DNA from: Epiperipatus broadwayi
Taxonomy: Eukaryota; Onychophora; Udeonychophora; Euonychophora; Peripatidae
Reading direction: 5' to 3'
Assembly: GCA_028023455.1 (NCBI GenBank)
Contig: JAQFVV010012499.1
Location: forward strand, 746,001-810,000
Length of the DNA stretch: 64,000 nt
Shown here: piece after piece, positions 10,901 through 22,656 of the stretch
Layout of the letters: each line of letters opens with the position of its first letter
Numbering within the stretch: the stretch's first letter is position 1
The notes under the pieces: model-generated
What the model was told of the DNA's origin: nothing
What the model saw: only the letters and a program-made list of their open reading frames with translations
Database searches by the model: none
Program-made: the position numbers and the translations under genes

Positions 10901-13900
10901 AAGAAACTTTCTTGTAAAAAAATAGAAACAAACAAAAAAAACTATTTTGTCTTTTAAATAAAAAAATATTAAATATTAAATTGAACTAAGAATTAAATAT
11001 TCTGTATTCTTAACAAATAAAGTATTTTACAGCATATTTGTTGCCTAATAATTCACCAGTCCAGTGATCCATCAATTCATTTAAAAAGTAATTAAGCTGG
11101 TTTTTAAACTAGTAATGCTAAAATTAAATATTTGGAAATGAGATGTGATATTTGATGGTTTCATGAAGCAGATGAATGAAAAATAGAGTTGGATAATAAT
11201 ACAGACATAAATGAATATTTACAAATAATGTACTATGGGTATTAAACTGATGTGACTGAAACGACAATTTTAGTGATGATGAGTCAAACATATTTCACTG
11301 TTTGTACTATAGATTAAAATATGAAAAGAAAATGAACTAGAGAATCACCCAAACAACTCTTAATACTGTTCTGTAAAAAAATAAAACCAATTAGAATCAA
11401 CCTAAACTGAATTGACTACTTTTGTGACAAGCCATCCCCCTTATCCTATCATTGATTATACACTAAAGTAAAATATTAAATATCCAATAATCCTCAAATT
11501 ACACCTATAAATATTTTTAAGCATAGTTTTAAGTCTTTACTAAAATTTTTTTAAATATTTCATGTTATTTTTTATTTTATAAGAGGGTATCAGATATTAC
11601 TGATACAATATTACACAATTACAAATAATATTTCTGGTGCCAAACCAGAAGGTCACAATATATATATATATTCTATATATAGTTATATGCCTATAAAATC
11701 AGATTTTGTTTCAGGTTAATGCTGAAATATACAATTATATGGCAGGATGAACTGATGATTGGCAGTCAGACTTCAGATACCAAGGCATATAGGAAATATA
11801 TAGTCTGAGTCTCTACATTTTGAATGTGTGCTTTTTATGGGATTTGTACCTAGTACTAGTTCACTTAACACTGTACCCATTGCTGTGAAATAGAGACCTT
11901 TAGTCTTCATTCAGAATTATTCATTCTTTCAAAGTATTTTATAAATTCATGGTGATGATGAGCTAGAAAGGCAATTCCCTTGCTTTCTGTTCCCATGATG
12001 GTCTACAAGATGTGAAGAAAGGTGAACTAGAAGCCAATGCCATCTAAAGAATTCCTCAAGATGAAGCCAACTTGCCACAGCAAAGAAAAGAAAGCGGTAA
12101 CAAATCTCCATCCATGTAAAGTTAACTTTTAAGCTAAACTTTGTAATTCCTAAAACCTAGCTGAATCTATTAATTATGACCAAAATAAGTTAATGTATTC
12201 TAAACTTACAAGTTAAATGTAATTTTTAGTTTTTTTATTTAAATCCCAAATCTTGCCTTATTTATTGCTTTATTTTTAATTGATTTGTTCTAATTTATTT
12301 TATTCTAATTTATTAAAACTATTTTAGTTTTAATTGTTTTAAATGATTGATTCTAACTGATCAATTCTAAATGATTTATTTTAAATGATAATTATGTTTC
12401 CAATGTAATTTACATATTTAACCTATGAATAATATTTGCTTTTATTAATAATATTTATCAATGAACTAAAGTTATATCAAACTGGATCAATCTAATTTAA
12501 GCTAATTGGGTTTCCATTCCCTTTTAAACTAAGCAAATAAAGCCAAAATTCAGATTTCACTTATGAAATCTTGTTTCTAAATTTATGTTTCTTTTAGTTA
12601 AATATATGCCAATTTTCTTTTATTTTCAATTATGTATTTGTTTATGCTATGTTGTTCAGAATGGAGTTTTACTCATAGTTAAATCATTAGTGAGAAGTGA
12701 TTAGATATTCTCACATGTATATAATTTCATGTATATTAATGCACAAACAAAACCCCCTTCTGAAATTGATAAAATAAGTCTTATTCAAGATATAATTAAA
12801 AGCTTATAAATGTTTTAAGATAGATTCTACTTTAAATGTGATATTATATATATCACTACAACTTATTATAAAACATAGGGATTGATTTAATTTTCTGGAC
12901 ATAAGAAATATCTAATGTCTTATATACAATGTATATATATATATATATAGTATTTGTACATAATGATATCTTTATAATAAATCAGTAACTAAATTTTATA
13001 TTTAAAATTGTTTGACAGTTTTCATTTTTTTAAAACAGTTGTTTTAAAAAAAATTTAAAAAATTAAATTTGAGATCATTGTTTTAAAACATTATTGTACT
13101 TTCTTTTTTAACTTTTTCCAGTAGTTTTAAATAATGCAGTTTTTTTTTTTTTAAACAATTGCTTCAAAATAAAAATAAAAATTGTAAAACAGTTTTAAAT
13201 AGCAAACTTATTTACTAATTTATTATATATATACAATTATGTAAACATACTAAATGTGTATATTTACATTAAGAGTTTTAAATAGTTTTAAAAAATTTAT
13301 TAAATCGAAGGAAAAAAATTAAACTGCCCTCTTGTGATCATTATTTAAACCAAATGAAAATTCTAAGACTAATTGTTAAGTGCAATATATAAAATTATTG
13401 AATATTTTTTCTATTTTTCCACACCCTCTGTTCTATATCTGTCAAGCTAGTTGACATGTTGAAAAGTTAAGTATTTCAAATGGATTAGTGTGTTAATCTC
13501 GATTTTAAAATTCATTCTAACTTGAAAAAGATCAAAAGTTAACAAACAAACAAATATATTTTCCAAAATCAATAAAAGCATTTAAAAATAGCAATCATTT
13601 GCAAATGTTGAAAGGAAATTACAGCCATTTAGACTATAAATAGTATGAGATATTGCTAAACCAGAAAAGCATAAAATGAATACTATGTGAACTAAATCCA
13701 AACTAATATTAAGATAGGCACCCATTCAATTTAAAAAGTAATATAAAATTAAGTTATTTGAAAATTGATAGTAATATGAGACACAGCTTGTAGCCACTGT
13801 GGATTAATAGCTTTTTAAAAAATTAAAGTTATTGAAAAAAATATTTTTTTTATTGTGGCAAATATTTTTATAAGAGTAAAATATGACAATAAAGTAATTT

Positions 13901-14408
13901 TCAATATTTACATAACTAATTGGCAGAAAAATGAAAATTGTAATTAGTCAGTATTATGGTTTTGAAAGAAAAAAAAATTGAAGAAAATAATGTTTAAAAT
14001 TAACATTGCTTCCAATTTTATGATGGTTATTTTTCAAATGATCTATAGGTGGTTTTATGACTTGGGCTCCAGATAAAAAATGTTTTTATCTGATTTATAT
14101 TTTAATAATTGGTGTTGGGAAATATTTAATTAATTTTAATAAAAATATTCAATAATTCATTGCCTCCTAAATATTATATAATAAATGTGCTATTTATATC
14201 TAATACTATACCTTTCTTATATGAATCTATATTCTAGGCAGAGATGAATACCTAGAAGGGAGCCTTGCTACTCATGCTAAGAAGCATATACCATGATCAT
14301 ATTTGATCATTTTACAATTTTTTTATTAATACAAAAAGCATAATTGTCTCACCAGCAAATATGGTTTGCTGTTTAGTTTTTATTACAGAAGGATGTGATC
14401 AACTATAT
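7944..14408. other. Long AT-rich stretch without supported genes
   Basis: No protein with a recognisable domain is seen on either strand. Minor items: a TAGTAGTCTTT-type microsatellite near 10718-10780; CCAGAAGGTCACAAT followed by (AT)n at 11644-11672, a motif repeated elsewhere in the window; a somewhat less AT-rich, possibly repeat-derived patch at 11750-12120; poly-T/poly-A tracts near 13020-13190. Open frames of 63-102 codons at 9577-10440 on the minus strand are composition-driven and not called. Confidence 0.45.
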
Positions 14409-16363
14409 TGTAATGGAACCTATATGAGGCAGCCCACGATTGGGCAAGCCAAATGTAATGGAAACTATATGGTGGCTTACAATTGGATAAGCCAAATATA
14501 ATGGAACGTATATTAGGTATTCCATTAAAATTAAAGAATGAAGAAAAACAAAATTATTCTAGTTATAATTAAATAAATTGTTTAAATGCCCTTCCAGCTA
14601 GCTATGCATAAAACAAATCTAAAATCATGTAAAGCAATGAGACCTATCTTTATAATTTATTTTTAAGGTTGATGTGACTAACTAATCAAATATATATATA
14701 TCAGAAACAAAGGGACTTCTACTAAATTCAAATATACACATCTAATTATGTAAATTTATGTATCTCCAAATATTTGAATAATAATAATATGTGTAAGTGA
14801 TCTACAAACCAAATAATAAATGAAATATGAAATTATCTTTTATTATTTATAAATTCAATTAATTTCATAATAACTTTGGCATTAAAAGAAAATAAAAATA
14901 ATATAGTATCGCTCTTTTAAATAATTACAAAGGCATTATTTATAAAAACAAATAGTACATCCTTTATTTTATGTTATAGTTCAACTTTAAATAATATTGA
15001 TGTTTTAAATATAAATACAAAGAATAACTATATGTATATACTTGTAATAAGTATATATAGATTAAATATATAAAGACATATTTTTGCCTAACGATTATAA
15101 TATAAATATAACAATTCATATATAACTTCAACCTATAAATTACATTTTAAGATTTTTAAATTATTTAAGATAATTGTCTGAACATCTGTTATACGTTTAA
15201 TATTATTATAAAACAAGATGCTTAAATTGACCACTTATAAAACGTATTTTATAATGAAAAATAAAAGTAAATAAAAAAAAAAATATCAATCTCAAAAATA
15301 TATTTATATATTATTCATACATATATAAAATTATTAAATACCTTTTACAGTTCGTTTAGCTAATTTTCCTTTCCAAAAAGTTAATTTATTACATGAGTTC
15401 TTTGTATCCGTTTACTTTTGTTATTAGAATGCATTCTTTCGAAAGGCGAAGAAATTATTATATTAAAGAAAATTGTTAATCCTTAGATATATGCATATTT
15501 TATCCGTTTTAAAATTTCCTTCTTTTTTTAAAAAAATAAATAAACAAATTAAAGGTTAAATCCAGCATGTCAATTCCAATTACTTCCAAATTATGATTAA
15601 ATTGACGATTATATATTTAAGATAGCTATATCAAGTTTCAACTCCAGACGCAACGAAATTTATATATTGAAAATTTTCCTAGTTGTTCCATTGAAAATTG
15701 CTTTGGATAAATGAAAGCGATGATGCAGCCTCCTGGCTGCGATTCTTGATTAACCTGCCATAATTTATGTATTTACCATAAGATATATATATTATTTCAG
15801 TATTTTGAAGAATAGTAAATTTTATAAAAATAGAGTGTAACAAAATTTTATCCTTCAGTTGTTTGTTCTATATCTATTCCAGTAAGCAATATAATGATAA
15901 TATCATAATAATAATGGCTTCCTTATTGTTGTTGCTATCGTTCCATGCGCCAGCAGATACTATTTTAAAACTCATGTTATATATGTTCTCTTTTAAAACA
16001 ATTAACATTAAAATAAAAATAAAATATCAAGTATATATATATATATAATATTAAATTGAAAATTTGACATCTTTAAAAATACATATAATAATTATTTATT
16101 ACATTTAATAATCATTGTAAATAAAATAATTTTTTTATAATTAACAATTTATATGTCCTTATTTATTTTAATAATTAAATGTTTATTATGATGTACTATC
16201 AATATATATATAAATAAAACAATAACTTCAAATAATAACTATATTTAATAAACATAAAAGAAAAATTTAAATATTTCATATGTAAACATCAACTTAAAGA
16301 GATTTTTTTTTTAATAACAAATAACAAATTTTAAAATATAATATTGACTTATCGATATTTACA
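14409..16363 (-). repeat. 3' LTR of the gag-only element
   Basis: In the element's orientation this is the downstream LTR. It is nearly identical to 20700-22656 from GTAATGGAACC to ATCGATATTTACA, and the match stops sharply at both ends (TAT before 14409; CCCTCT after 16366). It contains a plus-strand open frame of 61 codons, also present in the other LTR, that runs antisense to the element and has a low-complexity product. I do not call that a gene. Confidence 0.92.
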
Positions 16364-16396
16364 ATACCCTCTAATCCACCGAAAAAAAAAAAAAAT
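16364..16396 (-). other. Polypurine-type tract before the 3' LTR
   Basis: In the element's sense, GGTGGATTAGAGGGTAT lies directly before TGTAAATATC, preceded by a run of 14 T. It is purine-rich but shorter and less pure than the tract of the 32-kb element. Its position matches a plus-strand primer site. Confidence 0.55.
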
Positions 16397-16541
16397 CTTT
16401 GCAAACAATTAATTAATTAACAGATATCGAAAAACTTTTCAAATTTATAATCTTTCTAAGCTAAATAATCCTTTAAAAATTGCAAATCAGTGATACAACT
16501 TTAACATTAAAGAACTCTTGAAAATCATTTTGAAAATCATT

Positions 16542-17033
16542 CTATTCTATATTAAGTCTTTTCAATTTAACTTTAGGTTTATTTAAATCTTTTTCCTTAG
16601 CTATATTTTCTTGAAGAAAATCTTTACTAATCACATCATCACTTCTCATTTTAAGTTTAATTTTGGCTTTGCCAATTTCTTTTTCTTTATCAACAATCTT
16701 TCTGCTAATATTTAAATTGAATACCTTTTTATTTCTCTCAAATTTCAATAAGATATATCTTACGAATTTTGTCCTACTGGTATACTTGTAAAATAGATCT
16801 TTTCTATTGCAGTTATGGTACAAATTATCACTCAAATATTCATGTTCTAATATATATAAAAATATGCTTTCTTTGTACCACACAAAATTACTATGATACC
16901 GTTCTTTATATTGACTTTGATAAACACATTCTGTTCTTTCTAGTAATTTTTGAGAGTTAATTTTAATCTTTTCTGGTGAACTTAATTCAACTTCTAAAGT
17001 TTGAACACTTTCATTCATTTTATTATAATGCAT
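16542..17033 (-). CDS. ORF2, 163 aa, unassigned WYKES-module protein
   Basis: A second frame, 142 bp after gag and in a different phase; the phase is open upstream of the ATG to about 17131 (after a TAA). The product is basic. Residues about 44-60 contain ERYHSNFVWYKESIFLYIL, and a tail follows with KDLFYKYTSRTK. The C terminus has two rough repeats of KEKxxxKxKxKLK. The same two signatures, VWF/YxxS(I/V)FL and D(M/L)FYKY, occur in the protein of the 28.8-32-kb element, also preceded by a (S/T)P(E/D)K and LERE/LLERT stretch. Function is unknown. A weak resemblance to the C-terminal tail of Gypsy integrases (a VWYxxP-like strand) suggests a pol remnant, but I cannot establish it. The shared order in two diverged elements argues that it is a real gene. 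Confidence 0.6.
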   Translation of the reverse strand: MHYNKMNESVQTLEVELSSPEKIKINSQKLLERTECVYQSQYKERYHSNFVWYKESIFLYILEHEYLSDNLYHNCNRKDLFYKYTSRTKFVRYILLKFERNKKVFNLNISRKIVDKEKEIGKAKIKLKMRSDDVISKDFLQENIAKEKDLNKPKVKLKRLNIE

Positions 17034-17175
17034 TTTTATTTCTCCTAACTCTAGAGCACTAATGTCTAACCATTGAAAACCTAATTGTCCAATTTCTAAA
17101 TTCTCAACAGTGTCCTTTAATCTTTCATAAAATTTTTACTTCCTTTAAGACAATTTATTTTAAACTTTTCTTTAC

Positions 17176-19074
17176 TCAATTTAATGGATGATTTGAATAT
17201 CTAGTCGCTGGAGTATTAACCTCAGTATTGGTGGTATCATCTGGATAACTTCCTGGTTGTACATTGGTAACACGATTATATTCATGATTTCTAATGTAAC
17301 CTCTGTGATCCCGGTATGGATTTTGTCTTCTATTATTGTGATAATTTCTGGTAAACCTTTGCATGCGACCTGCAAATTGATTTCTTGGTATATGATAATT
17401 TACATTTGCTAAATTATAATTAGAGTTATCTCTTGTAGTTCCAGTTGATTTATTACAAATACCATCACTAGCTTCTAATATTCCTAAGATATCTGCTACT
17501 TCCTCTACAGTATGTCGATCTGCAGCTACCAATGTTTGTTCAATATGCCTTGGTAAATTTCTGCGCAAAATACGCACAATCTGAGTTTCTGATAATGGAA
17601 ATGCATTTAAGGTTTTGAATTTGGCCACTTGATGTCTAAAAAATTGAGTATAACTCCCATCACGAGAAGTATATTTTTCGTGAGAAAGTTTATGGCGTAT
17701 AAAATCCTGTTTGTCTTCATTCCAGAAGTTATTCATTATTGCTTCACGATAGTCACCATAAGTTTGAGGCCTTTCAAACAAAGATCTCCACCATTCTTTA
17801 GCTGAAGCGTATAAGTGGTTACTAGCAATTGCCAACTTTTCTTTCTCTGACAGGATACTAAGTGTAAATAATTCTTCTAATGTATTTAGGTATTCCATAG
17901 GATTTTCGTGATACTCACCTTTAAAAACTTTAACATTAATGAACCTTGCAGCATTATGATTCATATATGAATCACTAGATATTTGGTGTGGAAAATCAGA
18001 AGATCTTTTAGACTCCATTAGATTTGTTCCATTATTAACTTTATCTATACAACACTTACAATTTTCTTTATTTATTAATTCCTTAACAAATGTCTCATCC
18101 TTAAGATAATCTCTGTCTATAATATTATCTTTCATTTTATTTATATCTATCCTTACTTCATATTCTTTCCATTGTTTTTGCAAATTTAATATATATTCAC
18201 TATTCTCTAATGTAATGGTTTTTATTTGCTCAATTTTTACATCCATTTCTGCCACATCCTTTCGTACCTCTTTTTCATAATTTTTACAGGTTTCAATTTC
18301 ATTATTATTTATATATTCTGAAAGGGGTTTTAATTTTCCTTGAATTTGATTTAATTCAACATCTAATTCCTCAATACGATTAAAAGTAATATCATTTATT
18401 GTATTAATACGTTCATTTATATCTTGTAATTTATTAGTATCAATCAGTTGTTCTTCTTGTTGCAATCCTATAGCAAATTTAACTTCAGCAGAGATAGCCG
18501 TATATAGGTTTTTAAATGAAGATTCATTATCAATTTTTAATGCTTGAAATTTATCCCATAATACTTTATTATCATTAATAATCTTTTTTTCAAAATCCCC
18601 ATGTTCTTTCTTAGACTCTTCAAATCTAGTCATAATTACTTGATTTTCTTCCCTCATTTCATTATTTATTTCTTCAATTTTTGCTTTTAAAGAATTAGCT
18701 TCCACTATTGTCTCTTCTCTATATTTCTCCATCTTTTCATCAAATTTTACTTCTACTCTTCTAACACTATTATCTACTAGAGCTTTTAATTCATTAGAAT
18801 TGACCTTCATCTCTGTTCTAAGATCTTCTTTTAATTCATTAGAGTTTATTTTCATCTCAGCTTTAAGATCTTTTAATTCATTAGAGTTGGTTTTTATCTC
18901 AGCTCTAAGATCATCATATTTAGACTCTAGCTTCTGGGAAAGTTCATCATATTTTGTATTTAAGTTAGATTCTAGTTTATCATATTTGGTATTTAATCTA
19001 GATTCAAATTTTTCCAAAAAATCTTTTAAGTCAAAATCACCATTAACTGCCATTTTATTACTATTGCTATCCAT
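17176..19074 (-). CDS. Retrotransposon Gag, 632 aa, with long coiled coil
   Basis: An intact capsid-type protein. Residues 1 to about 330 are charged heptad-type sequence, an extended coiled coil that includes near-tandem NTKYDELxxKLESKYD and NSNELK(E)DL repeats around residues 28-90. A small cysteine cluster (CKCC, 339-342) follows. Residues 372-533 form a retrotransposon Gag/capsid-like domain, with PMEYLNTLEELF, the tryptophan pair W428-W429 in AKEWW, DYREAIMNNFW, and RRNLP...EQTL...TVEEVA. The C terminus is Arg/Asn/Tyr-rich (NNRRQNPYRDHRGYIRN), basic enough to bind RNA, but has no CCHC zinc knuckle. Particle assembly is the likely role. The first ATG after the leader gives the full protein; the next in-frame ATG is at residue 8. 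The intact frame agrees with the young LTRs. Confidence 0.88.
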   Translation of the reverse strand: MDSNSNKMAVNGDFDLKDFLEKFESRLNTKYDKLESNLNTKYDELSQKLESKYDDLRAEIKTNSNELKDLKAEMKINSNELKEDLRTEMKVNSNELKALVDNSVRRVEVKFDEKMEKYREETIVEANSLKAKIEEINNEMREENQVIMTRFEESKKEHGDFEKKIINDNKVLWDKFQALKIDNESSFKNLYTAISAEVKFAIGLQQEEQLIDTNKLQDINERINTINDITFNRIEELDVELNQIQGKLKPLSEYINNNEIETCKNYEKEVRKDVAEMDVKIEQIKTITLENSEYILNLQKQWKEYEVRIDINKMKDNIIDRDYLKDETFVKELINKENCKCCIDKVNNGTNLMESKRSSDFPHQISSDSYMNHNAARFINVKVFKGEYHENPMEYLNTLEELFTLSILSEKEKLAIASNHLYASAKEWWRSLFERPQTYGDYREAIMNNFWNEDKQDFIRHKLSHEKYTSRDGSYTQFFRHQVAKFKTLNAFPLSETQIVRILRRNLPRHIEQTLVAADRHTVEEVADILGILEASDGICNKSTGTTRDNSNYNLANVNYHIPRNQFAGRMQRFTRNYHNNRRQNPYRDHRGYIRNHEYNRVTNVQPGSYPDDTTNTEVNTPATRYSNHPLN

Positions 19075-20679
19075 TATTAATCTAAGATATATATATATAT
19101 TTCTATATAGTAATTATCACAGATCCAGGGTTCACCATCTCCAATCATTATTCCAACAAGCAATTATTCAACTAAGAAAAGTACAAGTCTTTTTAATCTT
19201 ATAATACATAATAGCTATCTGACAATCTAAATTTTACTTATTTGAACTCATGAACTTCTTGGCTTAAAAAAAAAAAAAAAAAAATCTCATCTATTACCAT
19301 AACATCAACAAATTTCTCTAAAATATATATAGAAAGAGAGTAACAATTGATATCACTAAATAACATTCATTTATATTTAATGATAATAAATATTCTACAC
19401 TTATATCATATTAAAATGTGAATACTTCATATCAAATTCAATATAACTTTGAAATATTTAAAAATACAACTAAATGTTCACATGCCTTAAAATAACTAAT
19501 TTGATAATATAGTGAGATAACTTTCTTATTCAAAATAATGGTAGTTAAATATAAAATACTTAAATTGATGCCTATAAATTTTCTAAACCTTAAAACTTAA
19601 TAATATTTTATATATATTAAAAAAAAAAAATATCCATTTCTTAATTATTAACTTTCATGCCCGAAATATTTTAATAAAATTGTACTAATGCAATTTATCA
19701 TCAATAAATATTTACTAATTGAACTTCATGTTTAAAAGTCACTTACAAAGAAAAAAATAAAACATTAATATACTTGTTTTCAAACCCTAATTGATAATCA
19801 ATGTAATAGATTATTTGTCACCCAGAATAGTCAATTAACCAGGCCCTTAAATTTAATGCTATATATTTATGTTATATATTTATCTATTCCTCCAAAGATC
19901 CGATAGATATTGACAACCAAAAGATTGATTAGCACTTCACAACTTTGATGTAGATAAAAGAATTCAATTATTATTCCCAAAGCATACAATGTTTCATGAA
20001 CACTTAGATGACCATCACATTTCATTCTATCCAATCTACTACAACCCATAATAATTTTTCTGAAAACACCATTACACTACCCTGCTTATATTTAAGTCTT
20101 AGGGGCTATTATTTATAAATATTTCCTTGCTCATCTTTGGGAGACTTAGAGGCAAATATTATACTTATATTAAAATAATTATATCTTACTCTCTCTGGAG
20201 TTTTAAAGATAAAATCATGGCAGGACTACTGTTAACTGCTTCATGATAAATAATAATAAACATTAAAATTTGGGTTGGAACAATGAATGAGATTAATCAA
20301 TCATAAATGACATGAATGCATTACATCCTCAAGATAATAACCAAAATTCCCCATCCAACATCAATACCTGCAACAGAACCAACCAAACTCCAACAATCAA
20401 ATATCCCATCCAACCTTCAAAATTATAGATTTTCTACAACATAAACTTTTCAAATATGGACAAAATTATTATGCCATACTTTAACACCATCAATATAATA
20501 ATATTAACCATCACCATCTAAACATAAGGCTAAAATATTTCCATTTATATATAAAAAAAAAATAAACATACAAAAATGCTTCTCTTTTTTAAAAACTATA
20601 AATCTCATATTAATATATATACTACTCATCTTAATCTCAAGTATGTGGGGTATTTCAAGCCCTAATTAGCTTATTTCTA
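19075..20679 (-). other. Leader region, conserved with the 28.8-32-kb element
   Basis: This 1.6-kb stretch between primer-binding site and gag has no long coding frame. Part of it (minus strand, about 20160 down to 19860) is similar to 29056-29410 on the plus strand: both contain TAAGTCTCC, TAGCCCCTAAGACTTAA, AATTCTTTTAT and TGTCAATATCTRTCGGAT in the same order. A 60-codon frame at 19867-20049 lies inside the conserved part, but stops interrupt it in the other element. The conservation is therefore more likely a cis-acting RNA signal such as packaging. Confidence 0.65.
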
Positions 20680-20697
20680 GCCCTAGTTGTTGCACCA
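20680..20697 (-). other. Primer-binding site of the gag-only element
   Basis: On the minus strand the 5' LTR ends CCATTACA; after two bases (TT) comes TGGTGCAACAACTAGGGC. A TGG two bases after the LTR is the standard layout for tRNA priming, because it pairs with the CCA end of a tRNA. The plus strand accordingly reads as a tRNA 3' end, TTGCACCA. I could not assign the tRNA species. Confidence 0.7.
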
Positions 20698-20699
20698 AA

Positions 20700-22656
20700 T
20701 GTAATGGAACCTATATGAGGCAGCCCACGATTGGGCAAGCCAAATGTAATGGAAACTATATGGTGGCTTACAATTGGATAAGCCAAATATAATGGAACGT
20801 ATATTAGGTATTCCATTAAAATTAAAGAATGAAGAAAAACAAAATTATTCTAGTTATAATTAAATAAATTGTTTAAATGCCCTTCCAGCTAGCTATGCAT
20901 AAAACAAATCTAAAATCATGTAAAGCAATGAGACCTATCTTTATAATTTATTTTTAAGGTTGATGTGACTAACTAATCAAATATATATATCAGAAACAAA
21001 GGGACTTCTACTAAATTCAAATATACACATCTAATTATGTAAATTTATGTATCTCCAAATATTTGAATAATAATAATATGTGTAAGTGATCTACAAACCA
21101 AATAATAAATGAAATATGAAATTATCTTTTATTATTTATAAATTCAATTAATTTCATAATAACTTTGGCATTAAAAGAAAATAAAAATAATAAAGTATCG
21201 CTCTTTTAAATAATTACAAAGGCATTATTTATAAAAACAAATAGTACATCCTTTATTTTATGTTATAGTTCAACTTTAAATAATATTGATGTTTTAAATA
21301 TAAATACAAAGAATAACTATATGTATATACTTGTAATAAGTATATATAGATTAAATATATAAAGACATATTTTTGCCTAACGATTATAATATAAATATAA
21401 CAATTCATATATAACTTCAACCTATAAATTACATTTTAAGATTTTTAAATTATTTAAGATAATTGTCTGAACATCTGTTATACGTTTAATATTATTATAA
21501 AACAAGATGCTTAAATTGACCACTTATAAAACGTATTTTATAATGAAAAATAAAAGTAAATAAAAAAAAAAAATATCAATCTCAAAAATATATTTATATA
21601 TTATTCATACATATATAAAATTATTAAATACCTTTTACAGTTTGTTTAGCTAATTTTCCTTTCCAAAAAGTTAATTTATTACATGAGTTCTTTGTATCCG
21701 TTTACTTTTGTTATTAGAATGCATTCTTTCGAAAGGCGAAGAAATTATTATATTAAAGAAAATTGTTAATCCTTAGATATATGCATATTTTATCCGTTTT
21801 AAAATTTCCTTCTTTTTTTAAAAAAATAAATAAACAAATTAAAGGTTAAATCCAGCATGTCAATTCCAATTACTTCCAAATTATGATTAAATTGACGATT
21901 ATATATTTAAGATAGCTATATCAAGTTTCAACTCCAGACGCAACGAAATTTATATATTGAAAATTTTCTTAGTTGTTCCATTGAAAATTGCTTTGGATAA
22001 ATGAAAGCGATGATGCAGCCTCCTGGCTGCGATTCTTGATTAACCTGCCATAATTTATGTATTTACCATAAGATATATATATTATTTCAGTATTTTGAAG
22101 AATAGTAAATTTTATAAAAATAGAGTGTAACAAAATTTTATCCTTCAGTTGTTTGTTCTATATCTATTCCAGTAAGCAATATAATGATAATATCATAATA
22201 ATAATGGCTTCCTTATTGTTGTTGCTATCGTTCCATGCGCCAGCAGATACTATTTTAAAACTCATGTTATATATGTTCTCTTTTAAAACAATTAACATTA
22301 AAATAAAAATAAAATATCAAGTATATATATATATAAAATATTAAATTGAAAATTTGACATCTTTAAAAATACATATAAATAATTATTTATTACATTTAAT
22401 AATCATTGTAAATAAAATAATTTTTTTTATAATTAACAATTTATATGTCCTTATTTATTTTAATAATTAAATGTTTATTATGATGTACTATCAATATATA
22501 TATAAATAAAACAATAACTTCAAATAATAACTATATTTAATAAACATAAAAGAAAAATTTAAATATTTCATATGTAAACATCAACTTAAAGAGATTTTTT
22601 TTTTTAATAACAAATAACAAATTTTAAAATATAATATCGACTTATCGATATTTACA
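20700..22656 (-). repeat. 5' LTR of the gag-only element
   Basis: Upstream LTR in the element's sense; it should carry the promoter. At about 1.96 kb it is long for an animal Ty3/Gypsy element. Differences from the other LTR are a few substitutions plus one-base length changes in A/T runs and (AT)n. Confidence 0.92.

Larger units (their letters stand above)
14409..22656 (-). mobile_element. Gag-only LTR retrotransposon, about 8.25 kb
   Basis: The element lies on the minus strand. Two direct repeats of 1955 and 1957 bp enclose 4.34 kb. In the element's sense the LTRs begin TGTAAATATC and end CCATTACA. A primer-binding site follows the 5' LTR after two bases, and a purine-rich tract precedes the 3' LTR. 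The LTRs differ at only a handful of positions (for example 14908/21194, 15351/21642), which implies recent insertion. Flanking TATAT/ATATA could be a 4-5-bp target duplication, but its low complexity makes it weak evidence. The interior has a 1.6-kb leader, an intact gag and one small ORF. I find no protease, RT, RNase H or recognisable integrase, so it is non-autonomous. Confidence 0.9.

Noticed and set aside
11748-11775. CTGATGA near 11.75 kb
   Set aside because: No GAAA block after a possible stem.
15863-16048. 61-codon plus-strand frame present in both LTRs
   Set aside because: Antisense to the element, low-complexity product, and duplicated only because the LTR is duplicated.
19867-20049. 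60-codon frame in the leader of the gag-only element
   Set aside because: The homologous leader at 29.1-29.4 kb has stops in the corresponding frame, so conservation is not of a protein.
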